Below, piece after piece: positions 1 to 7,859 of a DNA stretch of 8,344 nt. Position 1 is the first letter of the stretch. The number at the start of each line of letters is the position of its first letter. Where the stretch lies: assembly GCA_016703785.1 (NCBI GenBank), contig JADJBM010000001.1, positions 1 to 8,344 on the forward strand, read 5' to 3'. A program made the translations under genes and the position numbers. The notes beneath the pieces are model-generated. The model searched no databases, was not told the DNA's origin, and saw only the letters and a list, made by a program, of their open reading frames with translations. The stretch comes from Betaproteobacteria bacterium (GTDB taxonomy: Bacteria > Pseudomonadota > Gammaproteobacteria > Burkholderiales > Rhodocyclaceae).

Positions 1-853
1 GCTGCGCCAGGCCGACCGCGTCATTTTCTGCTTCGACGGGGACAATGCCGGCTGCAAGGCGCTTGCGGCCAGGGCGCTGGAAGCCGTCTGGGAACTACGT
101 AGTCGACAACAAGACGATCGCCTTCGCTTCCCGCCGACCGAGGACTGATCCCGACAGCTATGTCCGCGCTCACGGAGCAGAGGCTTTCCGCAAACTAGCG
201 GAGCAGGCCATGCCGCTGACGGATTTCTGATGCAGGAACTGAAATCCGGCAAGGACCTCGCCGCAGCCGAGGGCGCCTTCACAACTGGTCCACGCCGCCA
301 AACCGTTGCTGGGCAGACTCGGTCTTGTTGCTGCGCCTTCAACCTCTTCACGCAACTAGCGCAGGCGAGTGGCTTCTCCAACCGGAGATCGAATCCCTCT
401 GCGGCCTGCCGGCGGTGGTACGCAGGACAGTGCCCTGCGAGATCACCGCACCGGTGCGCCCTCGCCGATAGCGAGAAAGCTCCTGCGCGTGGTCGTTCAG
501 CAGCCTGTCCCGGCCACGCGGCTCTCGACCGATCTCATTCGGAAAGCCTTGCCGAAACCCGACGCCCTGAATGCGCTGATCAGGCGGCCAGTTGCAAGAG
601 GGAAGTCTGGCAGGCGAAGGCTTCGGCATGGTGCTGGAACATTTCCGTAGCACGCCGCTCAAGGCCTGATTTCCGAGGTTCTTGGGGGGGCTCGTCGAGG
701 AGAATTCGACCAAGAGTCGATCGAAGCGGTTTACCGATACCGTCGAGCGACTGAGACAGGCGGGCATCCGGGGCGAGATCGATGCGCTCAATGCCAAGAA
801 CAAAAGTTATCGCCCTAGGCACCGAAAAGTCCGCCGCCCGCAGCAATTACTGA
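1..853 (+). CDS. dnaG: DNA primase DnaG, C-terminal part, 5' end outside window, several frameshifts
   Basis: DnaG makes the RNA primers for DNA replication. The window opens inside the TOPRIM domain: VIFCFDGDNAG (about 23-55) is the metal-binding DGDxAG motif. The reading then jumps between frames: DPDSYVRAHGAEAF (about 147-190), LMQELKSGKDLAAAEG (about 228-270), LVHAAKPLLGRLGLVAA (about 287-337), RKLLRVVVQQP (about 475-507), and the C-terminal helicase-interaction end VERLRQAGIRGEIDALNAKN (about 742-801), finishing LGTEKSAARSNY with TGA at 851-853. At least five single-base indels are needed to read it through. Conserved residues persist in every segment, so I infer sequence errors rather than a true pseudogene. 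It lies just upstream of rpoD, as in the macromolecular synthesis operon. The exact frameshift sites are not resolved. Confidence 0.9.
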
Positions 854-890
854 CGCAAAACAGGCGGTTAAACCGGCGACTTCGGTCTGA

Positions 891-904
891 TTTTTTGATA
901 TAAT
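891..904 (+). promoter_or_regulatory. Extended -10 promoter for rpoD
   Basis: A perfect TATAAT lies at 899-904, preceded by TG at the extended -10 position (TGATATAAT, 896-904). It sits in the gap between the dnaG stop and the rpoD start, inside an AT-rich patch that stands out in this GC-rich region. At the matching -35 distance (about 877-882) only a weak CGACTT is present, so the promoter would rely on the extended -10. This suggests rpoD has its own promoter besides read-through from dnaG. Confidence 0.7.
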
Positions 905-944
905 TTTGGGTTTTCCCGCATACAGCGCTTACTGAGGAACAACA

Positions 945-3093
<2,149 letters not shown>

Positions 3094-3100
3094 ACATAAT

Positions 3101-3123
3101 AATCGGCGCCCTGCCTGCCGATT
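3101..3123 (+). terminator. Stem-loop after rpoD, possible terminator
   Basis: AATCGGC (3101-3107) and GCCGATT (3117-3123) form a perfect 7-bp stem with a 9-nt loop, seven bases after the rpoD stop. There is no long T-run after it (CTGTATC), so it would be a weak intrinsic terminator. It could instead be an mRNA 3'-end or processing structure between rpoD and the tRNA. Confidence 0.45.
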
Positions 3124-3136
3124 CTGTATCATCCAG

Positions 3137-3213
<77 letters not shown>

Positions 3214-3227
3214 AACACATCAACTAC

Positions 3228-4304
3228 TTAGCTGCTTCCGGTGCCGGCGTCCTTGTGGGTCGCGTGACCGGATCGTGACTGACCTTCCAGGCGTTGCACC
3301 GCGGCGCGCACGTTTTCGGGCGCGAGATGCGCGTAGCGCTCGGTCATGACGACCGAAGCGTGTCCGAGCAGGTCCCGCACTTCCGACAGCGGCACGCCGG
3401 CGGAAACCAGCCAGGCCGCGCACGTGTGCCGCAGGTCGTGGACGCGGAAATCCGCGATCCCCGCTTTCGCGCACGCGCCGGCGAAGCTGCGCTTCACCTC
3501 GGTGATCGGCTTGCCGTCCTTGCCGCAGAACACCCAGGGCGAATCCGCGCAGTGCTCGGCGCGGAAGCGCGCGCGGCGGATGAGCGCCGCCCTTGCCTCC
3601 GCGTTGAGCGGCACGCTCCTGCGCCGCTTCGTCTTGGTGTGCTCCGCTTCGAGGAAGACCAGCCCTTCCCGCAGATCCACGCGACGCCACTCCAGCTGCA
3701 GCAGTTCTCCGCGCCGCATGCCGGTGTTCAGCGCCAGCCGCAGGAAGTCCGCCAGATGCGGCGCCCAGGTGCTGGCGTCCGCGGCGGAAAGCAATGCAAC
3801 CGCTTCCGCGCGTGTCAGCCAGCGCACCCGGCCTTCCGGCTCCTTCAGCTTGCGGCCGATCACCGGGTTGGGCAGCTGCCATTCCCACTCGCGGTTGGCA
3901 AAGTTGATCGCCGCCGAGAGCAGGCACAGCTCGCGGTTCACGGTGCTGTTGCTCACGCCCTGCTTTTTCCGCTGATCGACATAGCCGCGCACGTCCGTCG
4001 GCGCCAGCGCGCGCATTTCGCGACCCGCGAAATACCTCCGCAGGGTGCGCGTGCGCTCGCGGTCCTTCGGCGCGCTGCGCTTCTCGCTTGCCGTGGCGTT
4101 CAGATAGGCGAGCATCAACTCCTCGAACGTCCTGCCGGGCGCCTCGTCCCAGTTCTGGCGACGGTAGGCCTCCAGCTTCCACTTCGCTTCTAAAGCTTCT
4201 GCTTCCTTCCGGTCTGTGGTTCCAGTAAAACATCTAGTTCTCTGCCCACGTGAGTCGATGATGCTGACCCACCAGACCGGACTGTCCTTGCGCTTGTATG
4301 GCAT
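3228..4304 (-). CDS. Phage-type tyrosine recombinase (site-specific integrase)
   Basis: This 358-residue enzyme would insert and excise the element at the neighbouring tRNA by conservative strand exchange through a covalent phosphotyrosine. The N-terminus (about 1-55) looks like an arm-binding domain (MPYKRKDSPVWWVSI), the SAM-like core-binding domain spans about 58-150, and the catalytic domain about 160-335. The catalytic set is complete: R197 in TGMRRGELLQL, K224 or K226 in HTKTKRRRSVPL, H289 and R292 in VHDLRHT, H315 in LLGHAS, and nucleophile Y324 in ERYAHL. The ATG at 4304 is supported by GGAGGAA about 7 bases upstream. The length is normal for the family. It is intact, unlike the frameshifted host genes beside it. 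It is the last gene of the minus-strand cluster and converges on the tRNA with no room for a terminator. Confidence 0.95.
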   Translation of the reverse strand: MPYKRKDSPVWWVSIIDSRGQRTRCFTGTTDRKEAEALEAKWKLEAYRRQNWDEAPGRTFEELMLAYLNATASEKRSAPKDRERTRTLRRYFAGREMRALAPTDVRGYVDQRKKQGVSNSTVNRELCLLSAAINFANREWEWQLPNPVIGRKLKEPEGRVRWLTRAEAVALLSAADASTWAPHLADFLRLALNTGMRRGELLQLEWRRVDLREGLVFLEAEHTKTKRRRSVPLNAEARAALIRRARFRAEHCADSPWVFCGKDGKPITEVKRSFAGACAKAGIADFRVHDLRHTCAAWLVSAGVPLSEVRDLLGHASVVMTERYAHLAPENVRAAVQRLEGQSRSGHATHKDAGTGSS

Positions 4305-4572
4305 CGGGAATTTCCTCCATTTCCCGCGCCACGCCCCGCGCGGTGTGAATTATGCGCGTGAGACATGCCGCGCGCCACCCAGGCGCGCACGGCGTCGGCG
4401 GGCACCGTCACGCGGCGGCCTACACGCACCATGGGAATTTCGCCGCGCTCGATGAGGCGGCGCACCGTTCGCACCGAGAGCCCGCCGAGCTGGCGGGCAG
4501 GCTCTCGGGCAGCGGCCAGAGCAGGCAGGCCGTCAGCGTGCCCCCGCGTGCGGCAACGCGGGCGTCTTGCAT
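4190..4572 (-). CDS. Excisionase-like helix-turn-helix DNA-binding protein, start uncertain, probably frameshifted
   Basis: The segment at 4498-4367 encodes ARQLGGLSVRTVRRLIERG, then EIPMVRVGRRVTVPADAVRAWVARG, a classic MerR/excisionase-type winged helix-turn-helix. Such small proteins bend DNA at att sites and bias the integrase toward excision; its place directly before int fits that role, which is inferred. The frame carrying the domain has no ATG close upstream. ATG 4572 (MQDARVAARG) would lead into it only if the G5 run at 4545-4541 had one more G. Downstream the frame stays open to 4190, overlapping int by 115 bases, which is unusual. A one-base deletion near 4366 would instead end it at TAA 4352-4350. 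The domain is clear; both gene ends are uncertain. Confidence 0.65.
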
Positions 4573-5259
4573 CGCGCCGGCAAAAGTCAGTCTGCGGAAC
4601 ACGGCGCGCACGCGCTCGACGTCGCCCTTGCAGTATTCCGCCACCTCGGCGATGCGCCCGTCGGTAACGAAATCCCACACCTTGCCGCCGTCGATCTCCG
4701 CGCCGATCTCGCTGCCCTTCCCCGGCAGGCCGAGGGCGCGGCAGAGCTTGTCCAGGCCGACGCGGTTGCCGTAGCCCGCCCAGGCGGTCATGGTGTCGAA
4801 GATGCAGTCGTCCCAGGGGCGGGCATTGAAGGGAATCACGGCCGGTGGCTCGATGCCGTGCAGCACGGCGCGCTGGAAGAGGAAGCGCAGGTCGAAGCCG
4901 GCGATGTTGTGGCCGACGAACACCGGCCGCGTCATGCGGGCCGCGTCGTGCGCCGCGCGGATCGCGGCGAACAGCCCGCGCAGGATGCCCGGCTCGGCGC
5001 GCGCCCAGTCCTCGGCGTAGAACACTGCCGGCGGCGCGTCATCCACCGCCAGCGCCGCGCAGGCGACCTGCCCGAGGGCGCCGTCCAGCGCCGTCTTGCG
5101 CCAGGCCTCCTCGACCAGCGCCGGCTTCTGCTCGCGCTCCCACTCGGCGATGGTCTCGGCCTTCTTGTAGTTGCCCGGCGGTGCGATGGCGGCGGCGATC
5201 TCCTCGCGCACGCCCGCGCCCTGCGCCGGAATGGTCTCGATGTCCAGAAAGATGTGCAT
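4420..5259 (-). CDS. DEDDy 3'-5' exonuclease, PolB-exonuclease-like
   Basis: The protein fits the predicted 3'-5' exonucleases related to the proofreading domain of family B polymerases. Exo I is FLDIETIP (D6, E8), Exo II is GHNIAGFDLRFL (D123), and Exo III is EYCKGDVERV (Y209, D213), so the four acidic metal ligands and the Y of the DEDDy class are all present. It would degrade or trim single strands 3'-5' during replication or recombination. The ATG at 5259 follows AGAGGA at a good distance. The fold seems complete by about residue 226 (RRLTFAG). The last 40 residues (from TLTACLLWPLPE) are read out of frame with the overlapping helix-turn-helix gene and are probably not genuine: an added G at 4541-4545 would join this frame to the HTH frame. 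Whether the two are then separate or fused is open. Confidence 0.88.
   Translation of the reverse strand: MHIFLDIETIPAQGAGVREEIAAAIAPPGNYKKAETIAEWEREQKPALVEEAWRKTALDGALGQVACAALAVDDAPPAVFYAEDWARAEPGILRGLFAAIRAAHDAARMTRPVFVGHNIAGFDLRFLFQRAVLHGIEPPAVIPFNARPWDDCIFDTMTAWAGYGNRVGLDKLCRALGLPGKGSEIGAEIDGGKVWDFVTDGRIAEVAEYCKGDVERVRAVFRRLTFAGAMQDARVAARGGTLTACLLWPLPESLPASSAGSRCERCAASSSAAKFPWCV
4582..4606. repeat. Dispersed motif copy A, AAAAGTCAG-11 nt-ACGGCG type
   Basis: On the plus strand this reads AAAAGTCAG, 11 bases (TCTGCGGAACA), CGGCG. It shares conserved ends and exactly the same spacing with copies at 5276, 8293 and 8321. It lies within the 3' part of the exonuclease gene (coding AVFRRLTF on the minus strand), about 10 bases upstream of the proposed helix-turn-helix start at 4572. 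Confidence 0.6.
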
Positions 5260-5275
5260 GTCAGTTCCTCTCGGT

Positions 5276-5300
5276 AAAAGTCAGTCTGCGCAGTACGGCG
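5276..5300. repeat. Dispersed motif copy B, in the gap before the exonuclease gene
   Basis: It reads AAAAGTCAG, TCTGCGCAGTA, CGGCG and matches copy A at 21 of 25 positions. It fills the 44-base gap between the SSB-like stop (5304) and the exonuclease ATG (5259), just ahead of the AGAGGA ribosome binding site. Read on the minus strand it would give AVLRRLTF, nearly the same words as the exonuclease C-terminus, though here it is untranslated. Confidence 0.65.
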
Positions 5301-5303
5301 ATG

Positions 5304-5573
5304 TCAGAAGGGGATGTCGTCGTCCATGTCGGCGAAGGCCGGCTTCGCCTTCGACGGCGGCGCCGCGGGCGCCGGCGCGGGCTTGTCCTTTTCCTCGCGC
5401 GGGAACACCTTCAGCCAGCCGTCCCAGGCGCCGGCCGGCACGGCGTCAAGCCGGATCGCGATGCGGCCGTCCTCCGCCATCACCAGCACGCCGACCCGGT
5501 TCCAGGCCGTCTTCGTCTCGCCGCCCTTCTCGTACTCCCTGCCGTGGCACACGTCGTAGAGCTTCTTCGTCAT
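5304..5573 (-). CDS. Small SSB-like protein with acidic DDDIPF tail
   Basis: This 89-residue protein has a short beta-rich N-terminal part (MTKKLYDVCHGREYEKGG, then WNRVGVLVMAEDGRIAIRLDAV, consistent with a reduced OB-fold), a Pro/Ala/Lys-rich linker (about 65-80: KPAPAPAAPPSKAKPAF) and the C-terminus ADMDDDIPF. The tail closely matches the end of bacterial SSB (DFDDDIPF), which docks repair and replication proteins. I infer that it coats single-stranded DNA for the exonuclease and annealing protein encoded beside it. At 89 residues it is about half the length of host SSB, as in short phage/ICE SSB-like proteins. The ATG at 5573 follows GGAGGAA (5587-5581) at a good distance. A direct homology search was not possible, so the OB-fold is inferred. 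Confidence 0.72.
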   Translation of the reverse strand: MTKKLYDVCHGREYEKGGETKTAWNRVGVLVMAEDGRIAIRLDAVPAGAWDGWLKVFPREEKDKPAPAPAAPPSKAKPAFADMDDDIPF

Positions 5574-5673
5574 GTCGATTCCTCCAGTGGTTGATCCATC
5601 TCACGCGCCACCTGAGGCGGCGCTCCTCGTTGCGCGCGGCCAGCTCCGCCGCGCGGTGCAGGTCGCTGCTCAC
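5570..5673 (-). CDS. Possible tiny ORF between the SprT-like and SSB-like genes
   Basis: A GTG at 5673 overlaps the SprT-like stop (GTGA) and opens SSDLHRAAELAARNEERRLR, a charged helical stretch. In that frame the ORF runs on through the SSB-like gene to 5446, which is unlikely. One indel near 5610 would join it to VAREMDQPLEEST, whose stop overlaps the SSB-like ATG (ATGA at 5573-5570). That would give a 34-35-residue protein coupled to both neighbours. I do not recognise it, and it may be only spacer. Confidence 0.25.
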
Positions 5674-6028
5674 GCCAGCGCGATCTGCTCCCCGCAGGCG
5701 CACACCGGCAGGCCGTAGCCCGCCCACTTCGCGGCGACGCGCATGGTGAAGCCGCAGGCCGGGCACGCTGCCTTGTGCATCCGGGTGCCCTGCTTGCGCC
5801 CAAAGGCCGAGCGGTCGAGCGCGCCGTGCGGATAGGGGCCGAGCTTCTCCGCCAGCGCGATTAAACGCGCCGAAAGCTGCGGCCCGGCATGGGTGGCGGT
5901 CATGCGGCCTTCCAGCCCGAGCGCCTTCGCCAGGCGGCGGAAAGGCCCCCTGTGCCCGTGCGCGACCCCGACGGCGGCGTGCACCAGCTCGTGCACCAGC
6001 ACGCGGCCAGCCATTCCTCGCGCGTCAT
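5670..6028 (-). pseudogene. SprT-like zinc metalloprotease, missing N-terminal segment
   Basis: The main body is VLVHELVHAAVG, GHRGPFRRLAKALGLEG, RMTATHAG, LGPYPHGAL, QGTRMHKAACPACGF and GLPVCACG. It has the HExxH metal site, a later histidine in GHRGPF, and a C-terminal zinc ribbon with paired CxxC/CxC cysteines, as in phage SprT-like proteins (relatives of SPRTN, which acts on DNA-protein crosslinks). The likely start is ATG 6028, which overlaps the previous stop as ATGA and reads MTREEWLAA. After only nine codons that frame is lost, and the HELVH frame begins near 6004. Family members have roughly 50 residues between these parts, so about 150 bases plus a frame change appear to be missing here. 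An alternative in-frame ATG at 6056 lies inside the upstream gene. Probably a deletion derivative, or a local assembly collapse. Confidence 0.72.
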
Positions 6029-6920
6029 GCCGGCTGCTCCTGCGCCCATTGTTCAAGCTTGCCGTCGAGAATCGCGTAATCGCTTGTCGTCAGGTCGGCG
6101 AAGTGCGCGACGCGCCCGTGTGTGGCGCGGCGCAGCCAGTCCTTCACCCGCTCGCGGTCGAGGCCGAGCTCGTCGAGGCGGGCCTCCAGCCGTCGCCGCT
6201 GCGCCTCCGTGATCGCCGCCGGCGCATCCGCGTTTCTGCGCCTTCATCGCCAGCCGCCACGCCAGCGGAATCCTGCTTGCCTTGGTCATTGCCGAATCCT
6301 CCTTTCATGTCCTCGATGTCCTGCGTGAAAACCTCGCTCAGCCCCGCCATGCGCAGCGCCGAATCGATGTGGGCCGACTTCTCGGCCATCTTCAAAGCCT
6401 TGTTCAGGTCGCCGTAGTCCTGCGAGAGCGTGCGCGCGCCGACGCCGTCGGCCACCACGCGGCCGCCGGCGTCGCGTATCTCGCAGCGGAGAATGACGTG
6501 CTTGATGTCCACGCCGTGCAGCGCGGCCTGCTCGTAGTCGTGCAGGGTCGGGTAATGGACGGTGACGCCGAGCATCCCGCAAATCTTCTCGGCGCCCGGC
6601 TTGAAGAGGCTGGGCTTGCTCCAGTGGCGCGTGTCGGGGCACTCGTTCCCCATGCCGCGCGCCGCGTAGGCGCACTTGTTCTTCCCCGCCGTGTGGATGC
6701 GCCCGAAATCCACGCCCTCCACCAGGGCGGCGCGCACCCACTCCATGAGCGCGGCGCGATTGGCCTTGCGGCGGTCGAGGCCGGCGCGGAAAACGTCTAC
6801 CGGCAGATCGAGCGGGCTGGCCGACTGCAGATGCGCCGGCGCCATCACCGCCAGCGGACGGGGCGCGGCCTCCGCCGCCACGGCGACGGCTTCCGCTTCC
6901 TCGCAATGCGTTCCGGTCAT
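6025..6920 (-). CDS. KPGAEK-type protein resembling phage DNA-annealing proteins, frameshift near C-terminus
   Basis: Starting at ATG 6920 (GGAGG about 9 bases upstream), the protein shows EGVDFGRIHTAGK (68-80), KPSLFKPGAEKICGMLGV (102-119), ILRCEIRDAGGRVVADGVGAR (143-163) and NKALKMAEKSAHIDSALR, then GLSEVFTQDIEDM (173-205). I recognise this pattern from conserved phage and plasmid proteins with remote similarity to Rad52/Erf-like single-strand annealing proteins; that role is an inference. The literal frame ends in an Arg/Ser-rich tail with a stop at 6144. Shifting by one base near 6230 gives a sensible C-terminal domain, ITEAQRRRLEARLDELG, then RVKDWLRRATHGRVAHFADL and ILDGKLEQWAQEQPA, stopping at 6027-6025 in an ATGA overlap with the SprT-like gene. 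With the shift corrected it would be about 298 residues. The SSB-like and exonuclease genes nearby support a recombination module. Confidence 0.7.
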
Positions 6921-6923
6921 CGC

Positions 6924-7106
6924 TCATGCCCTCCGGTCATGTTGAAGGGCAAGCGTCTGCTCCTGCTGCTCGCGCTCCAGCTGCTCCTGGCGCTGCCACC
7001 AGTCCGCCCCCTCGCCTCGGTCGAGGCGCGTGGTGCACTCCCTCAGCTCGGCACCCACTTCGCCGAGAACCTCATTCGCCAACTGCAGAAAAGCCAAGCC
7101 ATCCAT
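6924..7106 (-). CDS. Small Q/E-rich hypothetical protein, first gene of the cluster
   Basis: This 60-residue protein (MDGLAFLQLANEVLGEVGAE at the start) has a helical N-terminal half and a charged, Gln-rich C-terminal half (WWQRQEQLEREQQEQTLALQ) with coiled-coil character. I do not recognise a family. The start at 7106 is chosen because AAAGGAG lies 7 bases upstream. The longer in-frame start at 7172 falls within the -10 region of the promoter and upstream of the likely transcription start (about 7166), so it cannot be on this transcript. Its stop lies 3 bases before the ATG of the annealing-like gene, which indicates translational coupling. As the first gene after an operator-rich promoter it could be a small regulator or accessory factor, but nothing in the sequence shows this. 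Confidence 0.7.
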   Translation of the reverse strand: MDGLAFLQLANEVLGEVGAELRECTTRLDRGEGADWWQRQEQLEREQQEQTLALQHDRRA

Positions 7107-7167
7107 GAACAGACTCCTTTTCTTGTTGTGATACGGGTTGAGCATGATAACAATGAAATGTCCCACA

Positions 7168-7222
7168 GTCATATTTTATGCTACTCGGTCATAATGTCAA
7201 GCAAATAATGACTGACGGTCAT
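7168..7222. promoter_or_regulatory. Phased GTCAT operator array over the promoter
   Basis: GTCAT occurs at 7168-7172, 7188-7192 and 7218-7222, so the copies are 20 and 30 bp apart, about two and three helical turns on one DNA face. The last pairs with ATGAC at 7208-7212 to form an inverted repeat, ATGAC-TGACG-GTCAT. One copy lies next to the -10, one between -10 and -35, and one upstream of the -35, a layout typical of repressor operators. The protein that binds is unknown. Confidence 0.5.
7173..7200 (-). promoter_or_regulatory. Sigma-70 promoter of the recombination cluster
   Basis: On the minus strand a perfect TTGACA (7200-7195) is followed after 16 bases by TAAAAT (7178-7173), predicting a start near 7166 and a 5' leader of about 60 bases before ATG 7106. 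It lies in the most AT-rich stretch of the element. It overlaps the last codons of the upstream DprA-like gene, so that gene and the cluster are separate units. GTCAT motifs cover it. Confidence 0.75.
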
Positions 7223-7771
7223 GCGGCAAACCGCCGCGGAGAACAACTCCGTCGGCGCCCAGCGCCAGCCGCCGCGCCAGGGCGCAGGCTGCCAGGCGCC
7301 CGGCCCGAGGGCGGGAAGCTGCTCGGGCGCGAAGCCAAGCGGAAAGGCCACCACCGGCAGGCCGCGCGCCAGCGCCAGGCGCGCCGCCAGCCACGAGCCG
7401 CGCGAGAGCGGCGCCGACGGGAACAGCAGCAGCCCCGAGGACGCGGCCGACACCACGGCGCGCGTGCGGCCCGCCAGGCGCACGGCAAGCGGCACGGCCA
7501 GCCCGCCACCGGCCCACCAGGACACCGGCGCCCCCAGCGCCGCACACACCGACACGGTGGCCACCGCCGACCAGCGGCACGCCCCCACCCCGCGCGGCCC
7601 GAAGGCCGCGAACACCCGCAGCCGCGACGGCGCAAGGCACCCCAGGGCCACGGCATCGGCCCCGAGGCAGCAGCCCACCGACACGGCCGTCGGCGACACC
7701 GCCGCCAGCGCAAACGACACCACAGACGCCCCGCCGGGCGGCAAACAGCGCGAACCCGCAACAGCCCACAT
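7181..7771 (-). CDS. DprA/SLOG-like Rossmann-fold protein, function unknown
   Basis: With the start at 7771 this is 196 residues. VAGSRCLPPG (4-13) is the first beta-strand and loop of a SLOG/DprA fold, and SVGCCLGADAVAL (31-43) is the following nucleotide-binding loop with its GxGAD signature. WWAGGGLAVPLAVRLAGRTR (85-104), SGLLLFPSAPLSRGSWLAAR (112-131) and GLPVVAFPLGF (137-147) complete the fold, and the C-terminus ends with GWRWAPTELF. I recall similar uncharacterised proteins in mobile elements. SLOG folds bind nucleotides or nucleotide second messengers, or DNA as in DprA; which applies here is unknown. An in-frame ATG at 7822 would add RRLALLLWWSSWGVF, a hydrophobic stretch resembling a membrane anchor. 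Each start has a GGGGG-type ribosome binding site. The stop overlaps the cluster promoter. Overlapping ORFs on the other strand are low-complexity and rejected. Confidence 0.65.
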   Translation of the reverse strand: MWAVAGSRCLPPGGASVVSFALAAVSPTAVSVGCCLGADAVALGCLAPSRLRVFAAFGPRGVGACRWSAVATVSVCAALGAPVSWWAGGGLAVPLAVRLAGRTRAVVSAASSGLLLFPSAPLSRGSWLAARLALARGLPVVAFPLGFAPEQLPALGPGAWQPAPWRGGWRWAPTELFSAAVCRMTVSHYLLDIMTE

Positions 7772-7822
7772 AAACACCCCCCATGAAGACCACCACAACA
7801 GCAGCGCCAGGCGCCGCGACAT

Positions 7823-7859
7823 GCCCCCTGAAACCTGCCCCGTGAAGCGGGGAGGGGGC
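7823..7859 (-). promoter_or_regulatory. Nested hairpin covering the ribosome binding site of the distal start
   Basis: The outer stem pairs GCCCCC (7823-7828) with GGGGGC (7854-7859). The inner stem pairs CCCCG (7838-7842) with CGGGG (7848-7852) around a 5-base loop. On the minus-strand transcript the GGGGGC of the outer stem directly precedes ATG 7822, so the structure would hide that ribosome binding site. The pairing is visible; a regulatory effect is inferred. Confidence 0.45.

Noticed and set aside
3270..3290. GACTGACCTTCC inside the integrase gene as another copy of the dispersed motif
   Set aside because: It lacks the CGGC block at the 11-base spacing and is explained by coding sequence.
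3294..4193. Long plus-strand ORF opposite the integrase
   Set aside because: It is the complement of the integrase, which has all catalytic residues and a good ribosome binding site. The opposite frame is Arg/Ala-rich with no motif.
4567..5277. Plus-strand ORF opposite the exonuclease
   Set aside because: It mirrors a gene with complete DEDDy motifs; long open antisense frames are expected at this GC content.
6053..6289. Minus-strand ORF beginning MTKASRIPLAWRLAMKAQK
   Set aside because: The start looks plausible, but the rest becomes Gly/Arg-rich. The other frames explain the region as the C-terminal part of the annealing-like gene after one frameshift.
6286..6927. Arg/Gly-rich minus-strand ORF starting at 6927
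   Set aside because: It is a shifted frame of the annealing-like gene, with low-complexity composition.
6282..7208. Plus-strand ORF of 308 residues opposite the annealing-like gene
   Set aside because: No motif or ribosome binding site, and it crosses the AT-rich promoter. The minus strand carries the conserved KPGAEK pattern.
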